Source: Planctomycetota bacterium
Lineage (GTDB): Bacteria; Planctomycetota; PLA2; JAEUHO01
Reading direction: 5' to 3'
Assembly (NCBI GenBank): GCA_020631815.1
Contig: JACKGW010000006.1
Location: forward strand, 124,001-188,000
DNA length: 64,000 bases
The position numbers and the translations under genes are program-made. The notes below the pieces were generated by a model. The model had not been told where the DNA came from. It did no database searches and worked only from the letters and a program-made list of their open reading frames with translations. This document shows, piece after piece, positions 50,269 through 62,973 of this stretch; positions within the stretch are counted from its first letter, which is position 1; every line of letters starts with the position of its first letter.

Positions 50269-53200
50269 TCAGGAGGGCAGCCGAGCGAGGCGCGCGGCTG
50301 CCTGCTGCTTGACGTCGCCGAAGCGGTCTTCCCACGTGCCCTCGAGGACGTGCTGGAGGGCCTTGCGCGCCGTGGCGGTGTCACCCGCGCGGACGGCGGA
50401 CTCGGCGTACTCCAGCCAGCCTGTCGGGTCCAGGCGCTCCGTGCGCACGACCTGCGCCCACTGCACGAGGGCCGCCTCCAAGCGACCGTCGCGGGTGAAG
50501 GCACGGCCCAGGCGACGGTGGCCCTCGGCTTGGTTGGGCGCGGGCTCGGCCAGGGAGGTCAGCGCGCGCTCGTAGCCCGCTTGGTTGCCCAGCGTCGCCA
50601 AGCGGCGGGCCAGGTCCTCGTAGGCGTCGTAGCCGAGCGGCGCCAGCTCGATCGAGCCGTAGAGCGCAGCAACGGCATCCGCCGGGCGCTTCATCTCGTC
50701 GTACAGCGAAACGAGCGTCGCGTGCACCTTGGCATCGTTCGGTTCGAGGTCGCGGGCCTCGAGCAGATGGTGTTCGGCGCGCTCCAAGCCGCCTCGCTTG
50801 CGCCACGCGGAAGCAAAGGCCTGGCGCAGGAGTCCGGCGTCGAGGCCCGTCTCCGCCACCTCGGCCTCGTACGCGGCGTCCAGGGCCTCGAGCTCGCGCG
50901 CTTCCTGGAGCACCCGCTCGAGCTGCAGACGCGCCTCGCCCACGCGACGCGCATCACGTGCGGACGTCATCACCAGGGCCGCGCGGGCTGCTTCGAAGGC
51001 GCCCGCGTCGTCGCCTGCCTTGGAGCGTGCGCGCGAGAGCAGCGTGTACGTGTCGGCGAGCCAATGGTCCTGGCCACCGACGTCGCCACGCTCCTCGCGA
51101 CGCAGGCGCACGGCCTCGTCGAGCCACGCGGTCGCACGGTCCAGGAGACCGCCCTCGGTCGCACGCTCCGCCAGGTGGCGCGCCGTGCCCGAGACGAACT
51201 GCTTCTTCTCGCGCCAGCGGTTCGCCGTGTCCTCCAGCAGCGTGCGCAACGCGTCCTGGTCGTGCACGCCGATCAGCACGCGGGCCAGGAGATCACGGTC
51301 GTTCCAGTGGTCCGGCCGCTGGTCGACGAGCAGCTGGGCATGCGGTCGGGCTCGCGAGGCACGTCCTGCCTGCAGGAGCCACTCCGCCAGTCGGCGACGC
51401 AGGTTGTCCTGGTCGGGCATGCGGGCGACCGCGGACTCCAGCACGTCGATGCCCGCGCCGCCGCGCTGCATGCGGTCGTGCAAGATCTGGGCACCGCGCC
51501 AGGCGACGGACGAGCTGCCGCTTTCCTGCTCCACGACGCGCTCGATCAGGGCCTGCATGTCGTCGAAGCGCTCGTTCCAGGCGTAGCGGTCGTGCGCGTT
51601 CCAGAAGCGCTGACCGCCGCGCTCGCCCGTCAGGAGAGCCGACTCGAGCGCCGCCTCGACGAGCACCCACAGTCGCGCCTCCAACGGACGCGCGGACGTT
51701 CCCGCGTCACGCCGCCAGACCGCCATGGCATCGAGCTGCCGCGATGCCACGTCCCACTCGACGCGCTGCAGGAAGCGCGGCTCGGCCTCGGCACGGTCCA
51801 GCAGGAGGGAAAGGCCGGCCGCCGGTGCACCCAGCTGGGCCAGGGTGCCCGCGAACGTGCTCGCGACGCCGGTGGCCTGCTGGGGAAGGCGTCGGAGAAT
51901 GCCCGGAAGCGACGCCTCCGACCACGACTGCAGGTCGGCTCGGGACATCCCCTTCAGGTTGGGGTGGACCGCCGCCGTCTGGTGCACCTGGGCCAGGCGG
52001 CTCGCGATCTCGCTCGCCCGCTCGGCCTCTTCGTCCAGACGTGAGCGCAGCGCGTCGCGGAGCACGCCGTAGAGCGCCGCCCCCTCACCCAGGGTCGTAC
52101 GCAAGCCGCGCTGCAGCGCAGCGAGGCGGACGTCGAAGAGCTTCTCGCGCCAGCTGTCGACGCCGGGGGCCTCGGGCCGCTCGGCCAGCTCCGTGAGAAG
52201 CGCCGACTCCGCGCGCTCGGCATGCCCGCGCTCCAAGCGCGCATCCACGAGGGCCCGCAGCACGTTGCTTGCCGCGCCATAGAGCCCCGTCGGGTTCGAC
52301 GCGCGCACCTCACCCCAGAGGGCGGCCAGGAGATCTTCCTGATCGTCATGGCGCTCCATGCGGCCGAGGAGTCCAGCGAGCATCGTCCCGATGACCAAGC
52401 GCTCTTCGGCAGCCGCGGGAAGGCCATCCATCAGGTCACGGATGCCGCGCACCGTGAGCTGTGCGAGGGACGCGTCGCGCTGCGGGCCGACACCCACCAG
52501 GTAGCGGGCCAACAGCATGCGCTCCCCCTCGACGGGCGGCGCCTCCAGCGCGCGCGCGAGGGCGGCCACGGCAGCACGTGCGTGCGCCGGGTCGGCCATC
52601 AGCACCTCGGCCGCCCGCGCGGCGACACGCGTCTCGGCCAGGTCCAGCACGCGGCGGTCGACCGCGCTCTGGGCCTTCGCGCGGAGACTCGCAAGGGCCT
52701 CGCGCACGGCGTCGAGCGTGGCCTCTTCGTGCACGCCACCCAGCAGGGTCGAGAGCGCGGAGAGCGAGCTGTAGGCGCGCTCGGTGGTGAACCCGACGAG
52801 GCCCGGCACCAACATGGCGACCACGCGGTGGTCCTTGGTGGGCGCGTAGAGCGAGCGCAGATCGCCTGCGTACGACGCGGGGTCCGGCACACGCGCCAGC
52901 AGCGCCTCCACGAGCTGGAGCGCCTCGGGCTCGAGCTCGCCACCGGCCGCCTCGCCGCGACGCGACAGGTTGCGCGCGTGGTTGCGGATCTGGTTGCGCA
53001 GCGCCCAGGGCTGCATCGCCTGGAGCTCGTCCTGCCGCGCCTTCTCGCGCGCGGCGTCGTCGCCCAGCGCGAGCCTCCACGTGGCGAGGCGCGCGAGGAC
53101 GTCCGCCGCCAGAGAGCCCTGCTCCTGCAGCGGCTCGAGCCGCTTCACCGCGGCAGCCAAGTCGCCCGCCTCGGCCTCCAGATGGGCCAGCAAGACGGTC

Positions 53201-56200
53201 CAGCGCGAAGACGTCCCCTCGGTGCCGATCCAGGAGGCGAGGCGCGCGCGCACCTCCTCGCCACGGTCCAGTGCGACGAGCAGGCGGGCGACGTGGTAGC
53301 GCCCGTCGAGGAGCACCTCGAGGACCCCCTGGTCCGTCTCGACCTCGCGCGCGAACGTATCGGCCTTGGCAATGCCGTCCAGGACGGCGAGCAGCCGCTC
53401 CGCCAAGCCCTCCGGGGGCGTTCGACGAAGGGTCGCGAAGGCGAGGGCCGTGGCCAGGCGCTCGCGCTGCACACGCTCGGCCGGTCGCCGGTCCCGTGCC
53501 CAGTCGCCACCCAGACGCTCGAGCGCGGCGGCCGTGCGCGCCTCGATGTCCGTTCCCGACTGCACGCTGACGGCAAGCGCCTCGAGGTCCAGCCACGTTC
53601 CAAAGGCCGGCGGCAGGGCCGACGCCAGCGCCGGCAAGCGCGTGACGAGCTGGCTGCGCGCCTCGTCGCGCGCGGCACGTCGAGCTTCGGCCTGCGCTTC
53701 CCGCGAAAGCTTGGCGAGGTCTTCGAGCGAGCCCAGGGCCGTGCGCTGCCGCCAGGCCTCGAAGCGCTCGGCCAGCCGGTGCGCCCAGCGGGCGGCGTCA
53801 GCCGCGGCGGCCCGCTCGTCCTGTTGGGTCGCGGCAAACGTGGCCAGCAAGGCCACGACCTCGTTCTCGCGGGCCTCGTCACCGTCCTCCGTGCGCAGCA
53901 GGCGCTCCACGAGGTCGCGCACGATGGCCTCCGTCGGCTCTTCGGCCGCACGGCGGCGGGCAAGACGCTCGCGCTGGAAGGCCAGCGCCGCATCGGCTTG
54001 CCCCGACTGGTCGAGCAAGCTCAAGATCATGCCCGCGAGCGCGTCACGCTCGTCCAGCGCCTGGGCCTGAGCCTGGCGTGTGCGCAGCGTCTCCACGATG
54101 CGCTCGCGGTCCTCGTTGCGCGCGTCGCCCTGGAGGACGACGCGACCGAGCAGCACCTGGAGACGCTCCGTCGTGGCCGATGCCGCGCCGTCGAGCAGCT
54201 GCTGCCGCAGCGCCTCTTCGAGGTGGCGGTTGCCTTCCGTGCGTCGGAAGCGCCAGTGCGTCGCAATGCGCTGGGCCAAGGACCACATGCGGGGTGTGGG
54301 GGAGCCGTCCTGGGCGAATGCCGCCGCCGCGAAGCGGCCCAGGGCTTCGGCGTGTTGGGGCAGGATGCCCTGCACGTTGAAGAGCCAGCCATCGCCCAGC
54401 AGCAGCCAGACGGCGGTCTGCTGACGTGCGGCGAGGACGTCGTCGTCGCGGCTCGCGGGCGGCGCGGCAAGCAGGCTCAGCTGCTCCGCGTCCGTCTCGG
54501 CATCGCGGCCCGTCAGGTACGCGATGGTGGCCGCACGCTTCCAGGCTTCCGCGCTGTCCGGGCGCGCGGTCGTCCAAGCGGTCGTGCTCGCGACGAGCTC
54601 GTCAAGGAGCCTGTCCTGCCAGAGGGCGTCGGTGAGCGCCGTGTAGAGCGCGTCGACTTCGTGGTCGAGCCACGGGGCACCGCGGACCAAGCTGTCGGCG
54701 AGCCACGCGCGAGATGCCGCGCGGTCACCCGCACTGCGCAGCGCGCGGGCCTGGGCCAGCTGGAAGTCCAGCTCGTGGGGCCAGCGCGCGGCGAGCTCGG
54801 CGAGGAAGGCCGTTGCCTCCCGGCGACGCTCGGCCCGTGCGAGGCCCTGCAGGCGCGCGCGGTCGTAGACGAGGTCGCGCCACGCGATCTCCTCGTCCAC
54901 GAGCACGTCGGCGTCGGCCGTCAGGATCGGCGCCACGCTCTCGAGCAGGGCCAGGAGCTCGTTGGCACCTAGCTGGCTGCCCAACCCACGTACGGCGCGG
55001 AGCGCGCGGGCGATGGCACGCGAGGGCGATGAGCCCCGCGCGTCCGCCAGCAGCCTCGGGCGCAGCGCCGCCATGTCGTCCGGACGGCGGACGCGCGGCA
55101 GGACGGTGAGCGCGATGGCATCGAGGGCCTTGGGATGGGCAGGGTCTGCCGCGCGCGCACCGTCAAGGTGCTTGGCCACCGCGCCGGCGTCGGCGCGAGC
55201 AGCGGCGTCCACGAGCATCGAGAGGTGGTCGGCGAGCGTGGCACTGCCCCCGGCGACGGCCAGGCGCGCGTCCACGAGCGACGGCAGCTCGCTCGACAGC
55301 ACGAGCACGTCCTCTCCCGGCTGGGCCAGCTGCGCGGCCTTCGCGGTCCAGGCGGCGGCATCGAGGGACTCCCACGCGAAGGCCTGGTCAGCGATCGCGC
55401 GGCCGTCCTTGTCGTAGCTCACGGTGCGGGACGGCAGGGTGAGCCCGCCGACGTCGACGAGGTCCTCGTGCACACGACGCCATGTGACGCGGCCGGTCCG
55501 CTCGTCGCCGGCGCGCTCTTCCACGAGCACCTGGCGCTTGGTGTCGACGACCCACTCCCGCCAGACGCCGGGGCGCTCACCGCGCGGCGTGAAGCGGAAG
55601 GTGACGCGACCGTCGGCCTCGCCCGCGATCCGCACCTCGTGCGACCGCTCGAACGCGGACAGGAGGCGCGCGTTCTCGAGGTCGGTGAGCGGCAAGCCCC
55701 AGTCGCTCGCATCGCCCGCGGCGCCAGCACGCGTGCGCGCCAGACGTGTGATCACGTCCACGGCGCCGCGCTGGGCCAGCAGCCACCACTGGGCAGCCTC
55801 GCTGCCGGTCGTGGCCTGACGCAGCGCCTGGTACCAGCCGTCCGCCGCCACCCACGACTCGCTGCGGCGCGCGTTCGTGGGTGTTCCACGAAGCGGATGC
55901 AGCGTGCGCTCCAGGACCGTCACGTGCCACGCGCCCTCGGCAGGCACGAACCGGCCACGACGGAGAATCGACTCCAAGCGCTCGCGGAGGTCCGCAGGCC
56001 AGGGCGACTCCGGGGCCTCGGGATCGGCCACGGGCAGGTCCGGGGGCACGTAGGGGAAGCCCAGCGACGACGCCGAGGGCCCGGGTCCGGGACGCTCGCG
56101 CCACGCGAAGCCGTCCCACCAGGGGCTCGTGCGCAGCGAGGCCCAGAGCGAGCGGGACTGCGCGAGCCTCGGATCCTCGCGACGACGCGCGGGTCGCTTG

Positions 56201-59115
56201 CGAGCCAGCTCCAGGGAGGCCCGGCGATCGGCAGGCGCGTAGTCGTCGTTGTCCTCCTCGAAGTCCATGTCGTCGATGAAGCCACCGCCGCCCTGGGGCT
56301 GTGCAGCGCCCAGTTGGCTGCGAACCTCGTCCAGCTGCTGACGGAGCTCGCTCTCCGGTGCCCCAACGAGTCCGGTGTCATCGTTGCTGGCGTCGTAGCC
56401 CCGCGTCGCGGCTGTCGTGGGCATGGGCGATGCCGCGGGGGGAGCGCGGAACGCGCCGCCGCCGCCACGACCACCACGGCCCGCGAAGCGCCCTCCAGCG
56501 CCGCCACCGAGACCGAGCGTCTCGGACACCTCGTCTTCGAAGACCTCGCCGCCCCAGTCGCCTCCTTCGCCCTTGAAGGCGAGGAGCTTGCCGGACTGCA
56601 GCTCGTCGCGCATGCCGTGCGTGGCGTCCACCAGCTCGCCGAGCGCCGAGTCCCTGTTGGCCTCGCGCAGGACAGGCGACACATCCGACGGCGGGTAGGG
56701 CACGCCGTAGTCATGACCCAGGCCGGCGATCTCGCGCATGGCGGCCGCGCGCAACCACGTGCGCCAGCCGCTCGCTTCGCGAAGCGCGGTGCGGCGTGCT
56801 TCGAGCACGGCCGTGTCGCGGGCCTCCGCGAAGAAGCGCTCGCCGTCGCGCATGTGGACACGACGGCCCACGCCGTAGCGTTCGCGGTCCTCGTCGCTCT
56901 CGAGCACGAGGAGCGAGGTGTAGGGCGTGAGGATGCCGAAGCGCTCGCTGAACTCGACGATCTCGGCTTGGGTCTCGGCGTCGGCGCCCTGGGCCAGCAG
57001 GGCGTCCAGATGTCGACGCGCCCACAGACGAGGCAGGAAGTCGTTGCCGCCGTCCGTGCCAGGCAGCACGGCCTTGGTGGCCACGCGGACGGGGCCGTCG
57101 GGACCGTCGCCCTCGATGTGCACGGTGATGGGCGTGTCGTGGTCCGTCGGCGCGAAGCGGCCCAGCACCATCAGCTGCGTACCGGCGGGCGTGTTGGGCA
57201 GCACCTCCGGGTACACGCGGGCGGTCGGAACGCCTTCGATGCGCAGCTTGAGGTTCTTCCACTGCGGAAGGAGCGCATCGCGCAGCAGGGCGGCCGCGGT
57301 GTCGGCCGGCGCCGCCGGGTCGGTCGTGCGCAGCGAGCCACCGCCCAGACGGGCCATGGCTTCGAGCACGGGTGCCTCGTACGTGGAGGAGGGCGCCACG
57401 GCGTGCACGGCGCGGCCGGGGAAGCGCTTGCCGAGAGCGGCGAGGCGCGTGGCCAGGGCCTGCGGGTCCGCATCGCCCGTGGTGACGATGCCGTCGCCGA
57501 CGTGGATCACGAGGCCGCCTTCGTGGGCGGCTTCCAGCGCAGCCGCGAGGCCCGCGTCCACGTCGCTCCAGCCGAGCGAGCGGCGCGCCGCCAGCGCATC
57601 CAGGGCGCCGGTCATGGCTGCGCCGTCCGGCGCGGTCTCCTCGCCGAGCAGCCAGACGGGCTTCACGTCGTAGGCCATCAGGCGGACGCGATCTTCGGCG
57701 CCGAGCAGCGCCACGAACGCGCGCAGGAACGCATCCTGGGCCTCGCGAGCCGATGCGGACATCGATCCACTGGTGTCGGCCACGAGGACCACGTCCAGCG
57801 GCTTGCCTTCGGGCACCAAGGTGCGCTCGAAGCCCTGGGCCTCGGGCGTCGGGGGGCGCAGCTGGACGAGGAAGTAGCCGTCGTCACCGCGACGGTGGGG
57901 GAGCAACACGAGATCCGGCGGCGACGTGAGCGCTACCTCCAGCTCGAAGTCCCGGTCCGGCGAGGCGCCCTCGAGCATGTACTCCACGTCGGCGGTGTGC
58001 TCCGTGGTGCGGGCGTTCACCGGATGGGTGGGCGAGGACACGCTGGCGATCGGTGTGTCGCTCTGCAGGCGCACCTTCACCGAGAGATGCTCGAGCGGCT
58101 TCTGGCGCAGCAGCTCGCTCGTGAGCGGCACGCGGTAGCGGTAGGCCTGGCCCTGGAGCGGCAGGACCTGGGTGTAGCGCACGCGGACCCGCTTCGTGCT
58201 GCGGGCCTCGATGGGGAACACGCGCGCCTGGAAGAGGTTGCCGCCCTCCCACTCGAGGAGGCCCGGGTCCTTCTTGCGGCGCAGGATGTCCTCGTAGATC
58301 TGGCGGGCGCGCTGGCGCTCGACGATGTCCGCCTCGACCATCTCGTCGCCGATCCACATCGCGAAGCCGCTGATGCTGGCGCCGGCGGGCAGCGGGAAGC
58401 GGAACGTGCCTTCCGTGCGCACGTCGGTGGCGTTGCGGAAGACCTGCTCGATCGTGGTGCGGGCGAGCTGGTCGCGCACCTCGACGGTCACCTCGTGCCG
58501 GACCACGGCGAGGTCCACGTCGCGTCCATCGATCTTCGCGGTGAGCCCTCCGGCCCAGGCCGCGCCTGCGGCGGCACGCCAGCTCGTCAGCCAGCGCGGC
58601 TCCTTGTCGAGCACCGTGACGGTGCGTCCGTCGCAGCGCGCTTGGAGGCGCGGCGAGAGGCCCGCGGCATCGGGCGCAGCACCGGTGACGGACTGCGCGA
58701 ACCCCCCGGGGCCCTCGACGGCCACGGTGGCCCCCGGCGCCGGAACGACTTCGAGGTCGCCCTGGTCCACGAACAGGCCGTCGCGCGCCTTCAGGCGGAC
58801 GGTGGTCCCCGGACCCAGGACGACGCGTGCCCCGACGAGATCCAGCTCGGCCAGGTGCGCGCCGGGCGTGGCGGTACGCACCAGGTCCCCGACGGCCACG
58901 AGGTCGCCGCGGCCGAGCGGCGTGAAGCGCAGGCTGCCGGCGGGACGCACGAGCACGGTGCCCTGGACGGTGCGGACGGTGCCCGCACGGCCGTCGTCGG
59001 GGGCGGTGGGACGGTCGTCCTCCCCGGCGTCGCCGGAGCGCCCGCCCGCCAGCAGGGCCGGCAGCACGAGGGCGGTCAAGACGACGGCGAGGGAGAGCTT
59101 GCCGAGGGCGCGCAT
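50269..59115 (-). CDS. Very large exported FecR-like/VIT/VWA/TPR protein (2948 residues)
   Basis: A 2948-residue exported protein, the largest gene in the window. The ATG at 59115 has a GGAGG ribosome site and a signal peptide (LSLAVVLTALVLPALLAGG). Residues about 45-150 resemble a FecR domain (GTVRTVQGTVLVRPAGSLRF, LGPGTTVRLK). A VIT domain (about 200-330; VRHEVTVEVRDQLARTTIEQ) is followed by a VWA domain with DTSGSMS near residue 445. A glycine/arginine-rich stretch (near 870) separates these from about 1900 residues of helical, TPR-like repeats (AHLLEARDLEPNDAKVHATL type pattern). VIT/VWA proteins are common in planctomycetes but rarely this long. Function is unknown; a surface scaffold or sensor is a plausible inference. 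Confidence 0.9.
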   Translation of the reverse strand: MRALGKLSLAVVLTALVLPALLAGGRSGDAGEDDRPTAPDDGRAGTVRTVQGTVLVRPAGSLRFTPLGRGDLVAVGDLVRTATPGAHLAELDLVGARVVLGPGTTVRLKARDGLFVDQGDLEVVPAPGATVAVEGPGGFAQSVTGAAPDAAGLSPRLQARCDGRTVTVLDKEPRWLTSWRAAAGAAWAGGLTAKIDGRDVDLAVVRHEVTVEVRDQLARTTIEQVFRNATDVRTEGTFRFPLPAGASISGFAMWIGDEMVEADIVERQRARQIYEDILRRKKDPGLLEWEGGNLFQARVFPIEARSTKRVRVRYTQVLPLQGQAYRYRVPLTSELLRQKPLEHLSVKVRLQSDTPIASVSSPTHPVNARTTEHTADVEYMLEGASPDRDFELEVALTSPPDLVLLPHRRGDDGYFLVQLRPPTPEAQGFERTLVPEGKPLDVVLVADTSGSMSASAREAQDAFLRAFVALLGAEDRVRLMAYDVKPVWLLGEETAPDGAAMTGALDALAARRSLGWSDVDAGLAAALEAAHEGGLVIHVGDGIVTTGDADPQALATRLAALGKRFPGRAVHAVAPSSTYEAPVLEAMARLGGGSLRTTDPAAPADTAAALLRDALLPQWKNLKLRIEGVPTARVYPEVLPNTPAGTQLMVLGRFAPTDHDTPITVHIEGDGPDGPVRVATKAVLPGTDGGNDFLPRLWARRHLDALLAQGADAETQAEIVEFSERFGILTPYTSLLVLESDEDRERYGVGRRVHMRDGERFFAEARDTAVLEARRTALREASGWRTWLRAAAMREIAGLGHDYGVPYPPSDVSPVLREANRDSALGELVDATHGMRDELQSGKLLAFKGEGGDWGGEVFEDEVSETLGLGGGAGGRFAGRGGRGGGGAFRAPPAASPMPTTAATRGYDASNDDTGLVGAPESELRQQLDEVRSQLGAAQPQGGGGFIDDMDFEEDNDDYAPADRRASLELARKRPARRREDPRLAQSRSLWASLRTSPWWDGFAWRERPGPGPSASSLGFPYVPPDLPVADPEAPESPWPADLRERLESILRRGRFVPAEGAWHVTVLERTLHPLRGTPTNARRSESWVAADGWYQALRQATTGSEAAQWWLLAQRGAVDVITRLARTRAGAAGDASDWGLPLTDLENARLLSAFERSHEVRIAGEADGRVTFRFTPRGERPGVWREWVVDTKRQVLVEERAGDERTGRVTWRRVHEDLVDVGGLTLPSRTVSYDKDGRAIADQAFAWESLDAAAWTAKAAQLAQPGEDVLVLSSELPSLVDARLAVAGGSATLADHLSMLVDAAARADAGAVAKHLDGARAADPAHPKALDAIALTVLPRVRRPDDMAALRPRLLADARGSSPSRAIARALRAVRGLGSQLGANELLALLESVAPILTADADVLVDEEIAWRDLVYDRARLQGLARAERRREATAFLAELAARWPHELDFQLAQARALRSAGDRAASRAWLADSLVRGAPWLDHEVDALYTALTDALWQDRLLDELVASTTAWTTARPDSAEAWKRAATIAYLTGRDAETDAEQLSLLAAPPASRDDDVLAARQQTAVWLLLGDGWLFNVQGILPQHAEALGRFAAAAFAQDGSPTPRMWSLAQRIATHWRFRRTEGNRHLEEALRQQLLDGAASATTERLQVLLGRVVLQGDARNEDRERIVETLRTRQAQAQALDERDALAGMILSLLDQSGQADAALAFQRERLARRRAAEEPTEAIVRDLVERLLRTEDGDEARENEVVALLATFAATQQDERAAAADAARWAHRLAERFEAWRQRTALGSLEDLAKLSREAQAEARRAARDEARSQLVTRLPALASALPPAFGTWLDLEALAVSVQSGTDIEARTAAALERLGGDWARDRRPAERVQRERLATALAFATLRRTPPEGLAERLLAVLDGIAKADTFAREVETDQGVLEVLLDGRYHVARLLVALDRGEEVRARLASWIGTEGTSSRWTVLLAHLEAEAGDLAAAVKRLEPLQEQGSLAADVLARLATWRLALGDDAAREKARQDELQAMQPWALRNQIRNHARNLSRRGEAAGGELEPEALQLVEALLARVPDPASYAGDLRSLYAPTKDHRVVAMLVPGLVGFTTERAYSSLSALSTLLGGVHEEATLDAVREALASLRAKAQSAVDRRVLDLAETRVAARAAEVLMADPAHARAAVAALARALEAPPVEGERMLLARYLVGVGPQRDASLAQLTVRGIRDLMDGLPAAAEERLVIGTMLAGLLGRMERHDDQEDLLAALWGEVRASNPTGLYGAASNVLRALVDARLERGHAERAESALLTELAERPEAPGVDSWREKLFDVRLAALQRGLRTTLGEGAALYGVLRDALRSRLDEEAERASEIASRLAQVHQTAAVHPNLKGMSRADLQSWSEASLPGILRRLPQQATGVASTFAGTLAQLGAPAAGLSLLLDRAEAEPRFLQRVEWDVASRQLDAMAVWRRDAGTSARPLEARLWVLVEAALESALLTGERGGQRFWNAHDRYAWNERFDDMQALIERVVEQESGSSSVAWRGAQILHDRMQRGGAGIDVLESAVARMPDQDNLRRRLAEWLLQAGRASRARPHAQLLVDQRPDHWNDRDLLARVLIGVHDQDALRTLLEDTANRWREKKQFVSGTARHLAERATEGGLLDRATAWLDEAVRLRREERGDVGGQDHWLADTYTLLSRARSKAGDDAGAFEAARAALVMTSARDARRVGEARLQLERVLQEARELEALDAAYEAEVAETGLDAGLLRQAFASAWRKRGGLERAEHHLLEARDLEPNDAKVHATLVSLYDEMKRPADAVAALYGSIELAPLGYDAYEDLARRLATLGNQAGYERALTSLAEPAPNQAEGHRRLGRAFTRDGRLEAALVQWAQVVRTERLDPTGWLEYAESAVRAGDTATARKALQHVLEGTWEDRFGDVKQQAAARLARLPS

Positions 59116-59194
59116 CAGGTGGTTCCTCCGTCCGGGCGGGTCCGGTTGGACCCGGGACGGGCGCGGGGGTTCCCGTCCGTCCCGCCGCCTTCCC

Positions 59195-59223
59195 TTGGGA
59201 AGGGGCCTACGCAGTCCTAGCCT
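59195..59223 (+). promoter_or_regulatory. Putative sigma-70-type promoter of acnA
   Basis: TTGGGA (59195-59200) and TAGCCT (59218-59223) are 17 bases apart. Transcription would start near 59230, leaving a leader of about 55 bases with a GGAGAA ribosome site before the ATG at 59284. Confidence 0.5.
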
Positions 59224-59283
59224 GCCCGGCACGGGTGCGCGACCGACGCCTCGGCGCCTTCCCGTCCCTCCCTCGGAGAACCC

Positions 59284-62003
<2,720 letters not shown>

Positions 62004-62007
<4 letters not shown>

Positions 62008-62558
62008 CCGTGCACGTGCAGCTGGAGTTCACGCCCAACCCGGACACGCTCAAGTACACGGTCTCGCGGCCGTTGCTGGAGCGCGGCGCGGCGTCGTTCG
62101 ACGACGCCGCCGAGGCGGCCCCCCTGTCGCCGCTTGCAGCACGTCTGCTGGGCATCCAGGGCGTGACGGCCGTCATGATCGGGCGCGACTTCGTCACGCT
62201 CACGGTGTCCGACCCGACCGTGATGGGCGACGTGCACGCGGTCGTGCTTCGGGACTTGCCGGCCTGGCTCGACGGTGGCACGGAGGTGGTGACCAGCGTC
62301 TGGGCCGATCGTGACCACGCCGGTGACTACGACGACGTGGCGCAGCAGGTCATCGAGATCCTCGACGCCCAGATCCGGCCGGCCGTCGCGCGCGACGGCG
62401 GCGACATCGTCTTCGACCGCTTCGACGAAGGGGTCGTGTACCTGCGCATGAAGGGCAGCTGTGCGGGCTGCCCCTCGTCGCTGGCCACGCTGAAGCAGGG
62501 CATCGAGGCCCGCCTGCGCCAGACCATCCCCGAGGTCCTGGAAGTCCGCGCGGTCTAG
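62004..62558 (+). CDS. Nfu-type iron-sulfur cluster scaffold protein
   Basis: A 184-residue Nfu protein with an N-terminal Scaffold_Nfu_N domain (VQLEFTPNPDTLKYTVSRPL, about 1-90) and a C-terminal NifU domain (about 100-184). The cluster-binding CxxC is C153-A-G-C156 in KGSCAGCPSSLATLKQGIE, which holds a [4Fe-4S] cluster between two subunits and passes it to client enzymes. The ATG at 62004 overlaps the aconitase stop by four bases. In other bacteria NfuA is needed to maintain aconitase, so the coupling is functionally sensible. This N-terminal type is typical of mitochondrial NFU1 and relatives rather than of E. coli NfuA. Confidence 0.95.
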
Positions 62559-62973
62559 GGTCTCTCGGGAGCCACCCCCTGTTGCGGCCACCGGGTCAAT
62601 CGCTGCGCCACGGCCCAGCTCGAGTCCCGGTCCTCGACGGTCCGGCGATCGCAACCGTAGCGGATTCCGTCCGTGCCTGCGGCTCGCGTGGGCCCCGTCG
62701 CCCTCGCGGCGGAGTGCCCTCCGACAGACTCTCGCCTGCGCGACGCCCAGCGCTCCGCTGCAGAGGTCCGGTGGCATATCCCGAGCCGCACGGCGGTGAC
62801 TTCCGGTCTTGGCTGGTTGGCTCGATCGACGCCGATCGGCGGGCTGGATGGGGAGCGGAAGGCCGATGAGGAGGCCGACTCGTATCGGTTACTCGAGGCT
62901 GACGAAGCGGCCTGATCGCCCCCAGCCCAGCCCGCAGCACCGGGAGATGCAAAGGCAATTCTGCTCCATCACA
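62559..62973. other. Intergenic region, 415 bases, no feature recognised
   Basis: Between nfu and the acetyltransferase gene. Open frames here are short and have no convincing start or protein features. A GGCCGA-GGAGGCCGA short repeat near 62862-62877 is the only oddity. I see no RNA gene or repeat. Confidence 0.5.
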
